Part shown: piece after piece, positions 48,750-59,700 of the stretch
Position numbering within the stretch: position 1 is the stretch's first letter
Layout of the letters: the number at the start of each line of letters is the position of its first letter
Assembly (NCBI GenBank): GCA_036320915.1
Contig: JAXBDG010000008.1
Span: 930,001-994,000, forward strand
Length of the DNA stretch: 64,000 bases
DNA from: Linnemannia elongata
Taxonomy: Eukaryota; Mortierellomycota; Mortierellomycetes; Mortierellales; Mortierellaceae
Direction of reading: 5' to 3'
Program-made: the position numbers and the translations under genes
Notes under the pieces: generated by a model
What the model saw: only the letters and a program-made list of their open reading frames with translations
What the model was told of the DNA's origin: nothing
The model's database searches: none

Positions 48750-51659
48750 GAGCTTGTCCAAGAAGGCAGTAAGCCGATCATAACTGATCTCGGCTTGCCA
48801 TTTTTTTTTTCTCAAGCACCATCACATCACATCACATCGCCTCCCCCCACCCCTTTTCCCTACGTCCTATCTACTTGAACACAAAAATACAAGCGCACAT
48901 GGGGGACGACAAAATGGAGCCAAGAAAAAAAAAAATACCTGTGTGTATGTATGTGTGTGTGGCGTGGCGTGGCGTGGCGTGGCGCGGGTGGAGAGGAGTG
49001 GAGGAAGAGAACGGATGGATAGATGGACGGACGAACGGACAGACGAGGGCCCAATGTTTATCGACTGTTTGAAAAAAGTGAGTAATCTTGGTAGCACAAG
49101 AAAAACAACAACAGCAACAAACGAGAGAAAAAACAACAATCGCAATGGGTCCAGATCATACATATCTCGAGGGAAAAAAAAGAGGCCAAGCCCCGAGATA
49201 TATCGTGCTAGTCAATTTTTTTCCACGTTGCCTGATCTTTTCAGTGGTCTTGCCCTCTTTAGACTTCTCTTTTTTTTTGCTTTGAAAAAGGAGGACAGAA
49301 AAGGATGTGCACAAAACGGCCACGGCTCTTTCGGTATGAAAGGAATGGACTTGAAAATATTCGATATCAGACATTAACTACGAGTACTAGCTAGTACCGG
49401 TAACGACATACACACAGAGAAACCGATTCGCACCCGATGACTAACAACTACAACGCCTCACACACAGCAAAAAAAGAAAGCCCAAAAATGGTGATACTCC
49501 TTTCATTGTAAGCGGTAAGTACCGATTTCATGACGCATATTTTTTTCACTCCACTGCACGAGCTCTCTTTACTTGCAGGACTCCGCTCCTGCTTTTTCGC
49601 CAAGGCGTGGAAAAAAAAAATAACCAGAAAGAAAACGACATCATTGCGACTCCTAGGTTGAGTGAAGTGGTTTTGTTTTTCTATTGATCAATTGTTGTGT
49701 TACTACCAAAGAGTCGTGTGCGTGAGAAGAATTCCTGCCTTGGCCTTCGGTGTGTTTTGCTTATGATACCGACAAGGGGGCGAGGGGTGAACAAGGAAAA
49801 AAAAGGGGAGAGAGGAAAGGGGCAAAGAAGCAAAAGAAGTACGTTCAGGGGAAGATGAGGAAGATGCCAAAGTAATGCTAAGAGCAAAGAGGTCTCAAAC
49901 AAGGCTGGACCTGGACTGAAAGAAGGAAAAAAGTGTCCTGTCCGACCCGTCTGTCTGCCCTGCATATTTGTTCCGCTATGTTTTTTTGTTTGGTTGCTTT
50001 GTTTTACGGGGGATGTTTTGTTTTCGTTTTTTTTTTGTTATCTCGTTGCGATCTTGATCGCAGAGGGCAAAATAAAAATAATCGATTCAAGAGTGGATAA
50101 CTCCTCCTACCAGTCCCGACTGTTGTTAATCCAAAATGGCGATCTCTTTCTTCGAATTTTTTTTTTTTTTTTTTTTTTTTGGGCGCTTGCAGGCCAAGGC
50201 CACACTCTAGTTTTCTCAGGGTCCAAGACCCCAATATATTAGGACCAGTCGTTTCTATTTCCCACGGCCTTGCTATTTTCAAAGTCATATCCGTTCGGTG
50301 CTTGAACGTCTATGACTATTCTTTTTTTTTTTTTTTTCTTCTATTTCTTTATCGATTGTGAACGGAGTAGGGCGACAGGCCAAGAGGGCTATCCCGACGT
50401 ACTTTTGACGCTCGTACCCAAAAATTCATCCACAGATCCCACGTTTGAAAACCAGCGAGGTCTAGAGGATGAACACCAATCCACAAGAGCAAACAAAAAC
50501 GCAGGAGATCAAAGGAAAGGAGAAGTAAGGAAAAGAAACCAGGGAAACTAGGGAAATGAATGAGGAGAAAAGAGATATGAGGAGAGGGAGTTGGAAGAGA
50601 AGAAAGGGACAACGACGGAATCAAAACAATGAGGTGAGAAGAAGCAAGGAAGGGTGTTCGATCCAGGGAGGGGAAAGGGGCTGTTACCATCCGAAAAGCC
50701 CGCAAACAGCTTCTTTGGAAAGGAGAGATCCAGCAAATTGTTTTTGACAGCGGCGATTGCATCGGACACGCAAAAACAACGAGGTGAGCGAAAAGGCCTA
50801 GCGTAGTTTTCATAATTAGCGCTTTGATGTTGTAAATAATTCTTCCCACCCCATCGGGGTCTACAGTTACCACATAATCCATTGCTTTCGATACACTTTC
50901 GTTATCCTTGTTTTTAAATTGTTGGTGCTGTTTAACGAACCGAACGAGATTGCGATCAATTTGTCCGTCTGTTTGTCCGTCGGTACTTGCTCTGGTTTAT
51001 TTGCACCTCCCCGTTCGTCCGTCTCTGTGTCTGTCGAGTCGAGCTCGCAATTTACGAGTAGCTCGCTGCTCCCTGTATGTGTTGCAATTTGAAAGATAAA
51101 AAAGAAAGAGCGCAAAACATCAAAAAGGAGATCCAAAAAAGAGCGACAGTAAAATGAAAATGGCAAAGATGCATGTGTGCGTAAATTGAGGGAGACAGAA
51201 GAAAAGAAGGGAAGAGAGGAGAAGGGGAAGGGGAAGGGGGAGGGGGGAAGGAAAGAGGGGGGGCGAAGGGAGAAAAAGGACGAACCAGACGTACATGTTT
51301 TTGGCTTTGTTGATTGATTGCTGTTGTTGATGTTGTTGTTGTTGTTGTTGTTGTGGATGATTACTTGCCTTAGCACCCTTTTTTCGGTTGGTTCCTTTTT
51401 GTTTTGGACATTGGGAGATGGAGTCAACATGGGTGGATGGTGGTATGTGGTGGTATCTGGTGGTGGTGGCTAAAATTATCTCTTTCTCTTTTGCTCAGTC
51501 CATACATCAACCACCATGGTGTTGCTGCATTTTAGCCTGCATTCCCCCTCTTTTGTCTTGTGTTCACCCTCACTCTATTTACTGTCTCCTGGTCCGTCTG
51601 TGTCTGTCCACTTTAACCCTTCCTCCCCCTGTTGTTGCTCAATTGTCACAAGAAAAAAG

Positions 51660-51690
<31 letters not shown>
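51660..51690. repeat. Poly-A tract, about 31 bases
   Basis: An A run preceded by an agaaaaaag lead-in, in the gene-free region. Confidence 0.9.
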
Positions 51691-51692
<2 letters not shown>

Positions 51693-52066
51693 TGGAGAGC
51701 ATACACGGACGGAAGGACAGATGGATGAGCAAAGATACCCACGATTGTTTGGGTTGGTTGCGTGGATTGACCAAGGAAGGTGAACCCACAAAGAAGAACA
51801 CGTAACCTTTTTTGTTTCGTTTATTCCGGAAAGTTTAGTTATTCATGAGGATTGAGGGGGGAGAAAGAGGGGATGTGTGGTGCGGATGAGGATGGGGGGA
51901 GTATGAGTAATGTGAACAAAGTGGAGTGGGGTTTGAGTGCGGGATGAAATGAATGGAGAGAAGGAATGAATGAATGACCTGGGTAGAATGGTTTGTTCTT
52001 TCAAGTTGCAGTATGTATAAAGTAGAAATAGCCATTTATTCATGATACATACAGCACCAGCTATGA

Positions 52067-52105
52067 TCATCATCATCATCATCATTATTATTATTATTAT
52101 TATCA
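52067..52105. repeat. ATC/ATT trinucleotide microsatellite
   Basis: About seven ATC units pass into about six ATT units and back to ATC. It is non-coding. Confidence 0.85.
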
Positions 52106-52518
52106 TCACCACCAGTATCAGAAGGTGCGGGCTAGTTGACCAGTGGCGATCCAAAGATGTCCCATTCATTCCGGCATGTGATGGAGGGTTGTGTGCCTTG
52201 AGCTTGTGTGTGCGTGTGTGTGCGATGGATGATTTATTAATTTACCTCGCATCACAAAAAGAGAAAAAGCCATTTGACTGGTCCATATCCACTATTCGAA
52301 ATTGGTTCGATCGTGTGCCTGTGTTGTTGTTATTATTGTTGTTGTTGTTCTTGTATTTGAGTTGTGTGATGTGCGTGTGGATGAGTGGATTTGAGGTCGA
52401 TGACAAGGATGACCACTCTCTTGCTCAATTTTTACTTTACAGCATCTCCTTTCTTCTTTCCCCTGGACAAGTAGTACTCGGACAGCCATACAATTTTCTT
52501 CTCACGCATGCCAGAGTC

Positions 52519-52553
<35 letters not shown>

Positions 52554-52949
52554 CAGGATCGTTATCTCTCAATAAATCTTTCAATTGAAATGAATAACTA
52601 TTTTTTTTTTCTCTCTCTTTCACTCGACTTATTCAATTCGTTCATTACGCTTTTTGACCACTTGATATCCCTCTGGGATGCAAAAAAAAAGGTTATTTAT
52701 GTCTTTGTTTCTTTTTTTTTTTTTTGCTGACAAGTGGCAAACCCATCTCTCGTCCATCCACTCATTCATTCAATCATTGACTTCGCACAGTCCGAGGGAG
52801 GTCAAAAAAAAAAAAAAGAAGAGACACTCTCAAAACAATAAGCGACAGAAAAACGTCAAAGCTTTTTTTTTACTTTTTCTCACATCCATCTCTCCTCGCT
52901 CCCATCTCTTCCCTCATTGAAAAAGCACATGGAAACCAGCCCTTTTTCT

Positions 52950-54039
52950 TGCTTTCCTTCTACTCTTTTCTGTTCTTCTCCTACTTCTTCTTCCCACCCT
53001 TGCAATTCCTATTCTACTTTTTTTTTTTTTCCTTTTCCCATCATCCATTCATTCATTCATTCATTCACCAGACTGATAAACTGGACATACTACACCCCTC
53101 GTATCCACTCGAACCATTACCTATTTCCAATTACCATTACCATCACCATCGTCGTCGTCTGCTTCTCTGCCAGCATCCCTCTTTTTGTTTCTTTTTTTTT
53201 TTGTTTCTTCTTTTCTTTCTTCTCCCCCCTTCATTGTCCACACTTGCCCTTTTTGCCTTGTGCCTCAATCTCTTTCTCTCGCCCCCTTCCCCTTCCCGTT
53301 TCGCCTTTTGTTTTTGTTATTTCTTTTTTTTTTGTATGTTTGTCTCTTGACCTGCCCGCCTTGCTGCTGTAGTATACTTTTTTTTTTCTCTTTGTTCGCA
53401 TCTTATTCAATCGACTGTGCCCACAATACAAAACTTTTTTTTTTTTTTTAACAATAATTTTCTTATCTCTCTTCATTTTTGTCGTCGTTCTCTTCGTGCT
53501 TTTCTTTCTTCTCCGCATTCACTCATTCGCCTCGCCTTTCTCTTTTTCCCTTTAAAACTGCTTGCTCCCTCTTCTCTTCTTTTTTTTTTTTTTCTTTCTT
53601 CCTTTCCTTCTTACACACTCCTACTTTCCTACCCTTTCTTCCATTTTTCATTCCCTTCCCTTCCCTTCCCTTCCCTTTTATTTCTTCTCACACTCACGTT
53701 TACTTTCTCACACTCTCACTCGCTCGCTCGCTCGACCACACTCCCTTTCTCCCTTACCTTTTCCCATTTCCTGCTCGCCCCCCCCCCTTCCTCCCCCCCT
53801 TTTATTGTTCTCACCTCCTTTTGTCTTCTTCCCAATACTCTCACGCTTCGTCTTCTTCCCAATACTCTCACGCTTCGTCTTCTTCCCACTTCTCCACAGA
53901 CCTCGCTCAAACCATCAGTACCCATCAGGACCATCAACAACGTGTTTACTCGGACAACATACACACTCTCCACATACACACACACATATAACATCCATCC
54001 CAGCTATATAACAATAACACAACTAAAAGTACAGCAACC
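52950..54039 (+). promoter_or_regulatory. Kilobase-long polypyrimidine leader before the CSL gene
   Basis: The plus strand is overwhelmingly C and T with repeated ctttttttt, cttcc and cactcactcg blocks up to about 53890, then an A/C-rich 150 bp directly before the ATG. The position and strand asymmetry match the shorter CT-rich leaders of other genes here, which supports a promoter and 5' UTR reading. Confidence 0.5.
53823..53886. repeat. 27-bp tandem repeat, two full copies and a partial third
   Basis: The unit begins gtcttcttcccaatactctc; perfect copies lie at 53823-53849 and 53850-53876, and a third begins at 53877 and diverges after cttcttccca. It lies in the CSL leader. Confidence 0.85.
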
Positions 54040-56301
54040 ATGAGGCCGCCTTTCCCTTCTGCCGCACAGGCATACGCAAAGTCCAAAGACTTGGCCACAG
54101 CAAGTCGGCATCATCCTGACGCCCGTCTGACCATCCTCCCCCTCCCCTCCCTCGCTGCTCTCTACCCTATGGACCCCTCCTCTGCTACCTCCTCCTCTTC
54201 TTCTTCCTCCACTTCCACTTCAACCTCTTCTTCCTCTCCCTCCGCAACTGCCCCTTCCTCCTCTTCCCTCGCCTCTGGAGAGTCCCTTTACCGCCATTCA
54301 AGTTCTCCCTACCACGCACAACAACAACAGCAGTATCACAACCACAATCATCATCAGCGTCAACCTTCTTATCAATCATACGACAGGAATTATCAAAAGT
54401 CACCCCCTCCTCACCCTACTCCCACTCCCTCCCCTTCCCCCGATACCCAAACGAACAACAACAACTTGAACAGCAACAAGGCCGCAAGTCAATCGCCTTC
54501 GCTCTCCAACAAGCACGAGTATATGGGCACCAATATGGAGTCTCTTCTGGATGCTGTAGAGGTCCACTCAACTCTTTTTGCCTCTTCTGCCTCCTCGACT
54601 GGCTCCCTTTCCCCTCCAGCTACCACCCTCTCGCTCTCGTCTGCGCCTTCGTCCCCCGCAGCATCCGATCTCTTCTCTGTCGCCGACTTCTCCTCTGAGA
54701 CTGCGACTGCCTCGGGTGACAGTCACTTTAAACGGACACAGACCAGCAGCAGCCCTTCCCTTCGCCGCATGTCCATCAGCAACCTTGTTGACGACCTCGA
54801 GCCTCTTCACCAGCGGGCAGGATACGACCAGGTCCCCGCCCCTGAGGGCAACCAGCGCCCTCGCCTCAAGCCCATGCTCCCCCGACCTTCTTCGCCCTTG
54901 CTCTCCGCCAATCACGTCACTCACAAGCGCAAGTGGTCCCGCCTCAGCACCCACACCTCCGAGGACCCTCGCAACACCAAAGTCAGACGCTCCATCCACG
55001 ACCTCCTCGACAACACTTCAGATTCCCAGGTGGCCACCCGCCCCTTCAACATGGCCCCAATGGTCGAGGGTATTCGTGGTTTGACATCAATGCAGCCTGT
55101 CATGTCCTCCACCGAGATGTCTCGCAGCTCGGTCAAAAAGACCACAGTCACTTGCTATCATGCCGCCGTTGCACAAAAGTCGTACGGATCAGAGAAGCGC
55201 TTCTTGTGCCCACCCCCATTTGTTCAAATCCAGGGCAACCCCTCCGACTCGAACCCAGCCGCCCTCAGCAAGGTCCAGGTCGCCATGTCCGTCATCTGCG
55301 AGTCGGGTGAGAACTCTCCCCTCGGTCAGCGCTCAACCTTGGAAGACGATCAGTCGAGCACCTTCCGCTACCTCTATGTCAGCGGCACCGCTAAGGCAAA
55401 GTCGTTCAAGCTGAAGATCCAGGTCTACGATCATCCCTGCCTGCCTAATGGATTCGTCTCTGGTGATGCTGCCCAGGCTCAAATTACTGGCCAGTCAGAT
55501 GCCGACCTCCCTGAGCCTTGCGCCACGTTCGACTCGCAGCCCATTACTATCATTTCCAAGCCTTCTAAGAAGACCGCCAAGGCCCGCAACGTCTCCTCCT
55601 GCATCTTGGCCGGCTCTCTTGTCTCGCTCTTCAACCGGATCAACTCTCAGACTGTCCGCACAAAGTACATGTCTGCTCAAGATGGCGAGCTCTGCGCCAA
55701 GGGCTCTACCTGGTCTGCCTTTACCATCTCGATCGTAGCCAATGGTCCCACCTCGCCCAGCCCATCCCGCAATGGTACCGCCAAGTCGCACCACCGCCAG
55801 CCTATCCAGCCCACTGCCTCGCCTATTACCTACGGAGCCCAAATCATTCTGACCGAGACTGCAACTGGCTTGCAGTCCGATCGCTTGATTGTCTGCAAGG
55901 TCGAGAATGGCCGTATCATCGAGGGCGCCATTGGACCCATCTGCCAGATGCAGAAGGTTGCCCTCCAGTCGACTCGGCGCTCAGCCGATGATCGCCCCTT
56001 GTACCTCGGTGCTGGCGGTGATGATCACCAGGGCGGCCGCTTCATGGATCACACCACCGCCACCAACACTGTTCTCAGATACGAGCCTACCACCAAGCCT
56101 GAATACTACAGGCCCGGAAGCGATGATTTCCTATGCTGGACCATCGTTGGTATCTGTAAGTACATGTGGACATTATTTGCTGTTGTTTGCTTTGCATAGA
56201 TTTTTTTTTTCTTTTAGCAGAGCATGCAACTAACAACTTCCTTTCTCATTTTCTCTTTCGAACCATTAGCCAAGTTTGAATATCCTGTCGAACTTCCCTA
56301 A
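54040..56301 (+). CDS. CSL-family (RBP-J/Su(H)/LAG-1 type) transcription factor lacking the C-terminal Rel-like domain
   Basis: Two exons, 54040-56155 and 56270-56301, encode 715 residues. Residues 1 to about 365 are Ser/Pro-rich and disordered. The Rel-homology N-terminal DNA-binding domain starts near residue 370 with VAQKSYGSEKRFLCPPP and continues to SLFNRINSQTVRTKYM, the two CSL signature blocks that contact the GTGGGAA-type site. A beta-trefoil domain with an Asn/Ser-rich insertion follows, ending with DDFLCWTIVGISKFEY. In canonical CSL proteins a further C-terminal Rel/TIG domain of over 100 residues follows; here a stop comes seven codons later. The start at 54040 is the first ATG after the leader; the ATG at 54169 is an alternative. 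Nuclear repressor or activator function is inferred from the family. Confidence 0.88.
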
Positions 56302-56794
56302 GTCTTCATAATCACGCGCGTCCACTATACCCTCCCATATTTCTGGCCTTGCAACTATTTGCTTTTTTTTCTTGCTTCTTTGCTTTTCTGTTCAATACTT
56401 GTTCCAACACCATGTAGCTCTATATTTTGTAATATCATACAATAATCCACCGTTGCCAGCTTTCGAGGACAATACGTTGACGCGTTGCCCGACACCACAT
56501 AATAAAACACAATATGATTACTGCCCTTAATTTAATTTATCCTGTTGTTTATGTTTTGTTTTTGACGCGTCAATGTTGGGACTCTTTTGCCACCAAACCG
56601 AACTCTTTTTCTGACTGCCCATCGTTTGCCTCCATTCACCCCTCGCACTTCTTTCTCTCTCATCCGCCGCCCACCCTTCTGCACCCGTCACTTACTTCTC
56701 CTCCGCCTCCACGATATATACACATACATACAACAGCTCACGCACAAAAAAACACTGAATACTCGATTCGACAGCTCCAAACTTCATAACCCAC
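56302..56794. other. Intergenic region, CSL terminator and cohesin gene promoter
   Basis: AT-rich 3' sequence with several polyadenylation-like AATAAA elements around 56500 is followed by a short CT-rich leader (56600-56720). No remnant of a CSL C-terminal domain was seen in any frame. Confidence 0.55.
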
Positions 56795-59700
56795 ATGACT
56801 CGACCTGCCATGGTAAAATTAGCTCCATTATTTACATTTTCATCATACTGCAGTTCCAAGTCTTCAGGAATCAACAAAAGCGCTCACTCTGAACCATGCT
56901 CGTGCTTGTCACACCTCTTTTAGGACACTGATATGGGCACTCGTTCTCGCCGGTCGACTCGTACTAAGAGTCAGCCAGCTACTGATGACAGGAAAGGTAC
57001 ACTTTATTCCCGCCTCTAACTTCGGGTGTCCCTGGTAATGATTGCACAATGAAACCAGTACTCATAGCGTACTTTTTCCCCTTCTGCGAAACCAACAGGG
57101 AAAGCAGCTGCCTCAAAATTATCAAATGGACCCAAATCTCGAGCGGAAGTGATTGACTCGGAGGAAGACGATGTTGAGGAACAGGAAGACTTGGATGAAG
57201 AGGAGGAGGAAGAAGTCTTGGTCAGGAAATCTCGGAGGGTACTTGCTGCTGCTTCTACTGCTCCTCCTGCTACTCAGGAGACTCGCAAGAGTGGACGATC
57301 AGCGCCTACCCGGTCGAGTGCTCGTCTCCCAGCGCAAACTGTCAAACAGCCCCCTGCTCGCCCCGCACCGGTAGAAAAGAAGGCAGTGGCAAAGAGCGGA
57401 AAGAGCGCACCTCCTAAAAAGGCTGCCAAAACAGTGGCGCCTGTTGAAATCGAATCGGACGAGGATGCTGAGGACGACCAAGACAGCGGCGAGGACGAAG
57501 ACGATGACGACGATAACCATGAACCCTCCTCTGACGACGATGAAGGTTCGGGTTCGGATTTTGAACAGCCCGCCGCTACCAAGAAGAACGCCAGGTCTCC
57601 TGCTACTAAGAAGGCCGGTCAACCCAAGATTCCTATCATCAGACAAAAGAAATCGGGCGCCTCTACCAACATATCCAAATCAGCAAGAGCATCAAAATCA
57701 TTCAAGACTCCTGCCCGCAAACCCTCCGTATCCACAAACGACCAAGAGGACGGTGTTGAGCGAGAAGATGGAGAATCGGACCTTTATGGTTAGTATTGTA
57801 AATCATCTTTGTATATGTTATATGTGATCGGAAAACGACCTTTCACTAAACCTCGTCTCCATTTTCAAACTTAATGATAGCTGCTGTGCTGGACTCACAA
57901 GTAGCTCTCGACGCGGTTGTCACGGAATGGATTGGATCATATGAGAAATCTGCAGACGAGGCCTTGCTAAACATGACAAACTTTCTTATCCGGAGCTGTG
58001 GATGCACTCAATTTGTCACCGCTGATGAGTTTAGTGACAACGACGATCTGCTCGAAACCTTGCAGGATATTTTGATCCGATACAAGCAGGTAATATGATT
58101 GCTCGTTTTACACATGGTTAGGTTGAACATGGCGCAATATAATAGGTGTCTGACTGACATTACTTTCAATTGTATTTACCTACTGGTTAGAACACTACCA
58201 ACTTTGACTACCCGATTGTGTCAAAAGCCAAGGAGTTCAAAAAGTTCAAGAAGAATCTCCTGGAATTCTACACGCGACTTATTCAAAAGACCCAAGGAGA
58301 TATTCTTTTTGACGGTGTCTTTATGGAAAGTCTCCTTACATGGACTATTTCCCTCTCAAGGTAAACTAATCCTCAGATTGTGTTGTTGGAACACTCTTAG
58401 GATACTGAGAATCTCTAACACATATGCGTGTTTTTTGTATTGGTTATAATAGCACCACTTTCCGACCTTTCCGCCACACTGCTGCAGTCGTTGCCCTCAA
58501 CCTTGTCACGTCCTTGGCCGAATTTGCATCAGAGATTCAGGAGGAGCTGAATGTCACAAACCGGCAATTGGCGACCAATCAGAAGCAAAAGGCGACGGCG
58601 ACGAAGATCAAGCAGCTGGAAAAGAAGGTCGCCGAGAGCCAAGCCCGCAAAGCTCAGGTGTTGAAGTGGATTGATGAGATCTTTGTCAGGTACATCTTGA
58701 CCCATCCATGAACGCATCGAATTAGCTCCACGCATGTGTACAGCCCAAAAACTAACAGGCATATTTCACAAACACGATTTTAGTGTATATGTACTGAGAT
58801 GGCGTGATGTGGACCCTCTCGTTCGATCGGACTGCGTGCGGGAACTTGGACAGTGGATGATTGCCTATCAGGATCACTTTGTCGCCTCATCATACCTCAA
58901 ATATCTCGGATTTGTCCTTTCCGATAAGGCCGCTGCTGTTCGTTTGGAGGCGCTCAAGGTCCTGGCCAAGCTGTACGAGATCGAAAACCAACCCACAGCT
59001 CTTCGTCAGTTCACCACTCGATTTACGGATCGCTTTGTCGAAATGGCCATTGGCGAGTCCGACACTTTGGCCCGTTTGGCAGCAATTAAGGTAGCGACCC
59101 TTGTTCACAGGCACGGACAGCTTGAGGAGGAGGATCAGGTTAAACTGAGCGCGCTGATCTTTGGAGCAAACGCCAAGGTGCGTAAGGGCATATCCAAGTT
59201 TGTCAAGGCTCGCGTTTGGGAGGATGAGGTCGAGGGTAGGATGGCTGCCGGTGAGATTGTGATCTCATCATCAAAGGATTCTACAGAGCTGAAGAAGGAT
59301 TGGATCGAACTCAAGTCACTCGCCAACTTCCTCATCAAGGTTGGAAAGACCGCTGAGGAACAGAACGAAATCACTGGACGTATCGACAACCAAGCTGACA
59401 AGACTGGTACCCGACTTTTTGAAGAAACGAAAGTTGGAAGAATCGCCTTGGCCATTGAAGCCCTCTGGTCCGAGATAGAATCTCTCAAGGTAAATAAGCC
59501 TACTCTGTACAGTATGGTTGTTGTACAGGTCTGCGTAATGCTTTACCGCTGATACTCATATACATACCATTGCTTTGCTTCGTCTTCCAGAACTGGCAAT
59601 CTATCGCCAACTATCTTACAGAAGATTACTCCGCTGCCCCTGTCTCCTCCTCCGGCTCACAGAGCGGCACCCACGCAGCCAAGTCGTTGGATGAGCTTTA

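Larger units (their letters stand above)
47235..54039. other. 6.8-kb gene-free, low-complexity region upstream of the CSL gene
   Basis: No gene could be supported on either strand. Open frames here are pyrimidine or purine tracts, homopolymers or microsatellites. Contents include poly-A (48715-48748, 51660-51690), poly-T (50157-50180, 52523-52551), a GGCGT pentanucleotide repeat (48961-48980), TTG repeats (51318-51355), an ATC/ATT repeat (about 52067-52105) and, over the last kilobase, a nearly continuous CT-rich strand. It must contain the terminator of the Gln-rich gene and an unusually long upstream region for the CSL gene. Confidence 0.55.

Noticed and set aside
47235..54039. tRNA, snRNA, CRISPR or transposon content
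   Set aside because: No B-box-like GGTTCRANNCC, no spaced identical repeats, no transposase or reverse-transcriptase frames and no terminal repeats were seen.
53417..54043. Overlapping open frames of 149-208 codons in three frames
   Set aside because: All three plus frames are open because the strand is almost only C and T, so they encode Ser/Pro/Leu/Phe runs. Treated as leader.
56302..56794. Hidden exon for the missing CSL C-terminal domain
   Set aside because: No frame shows TIG/Rel-like sequence, and the segment has terminator and promoter character.
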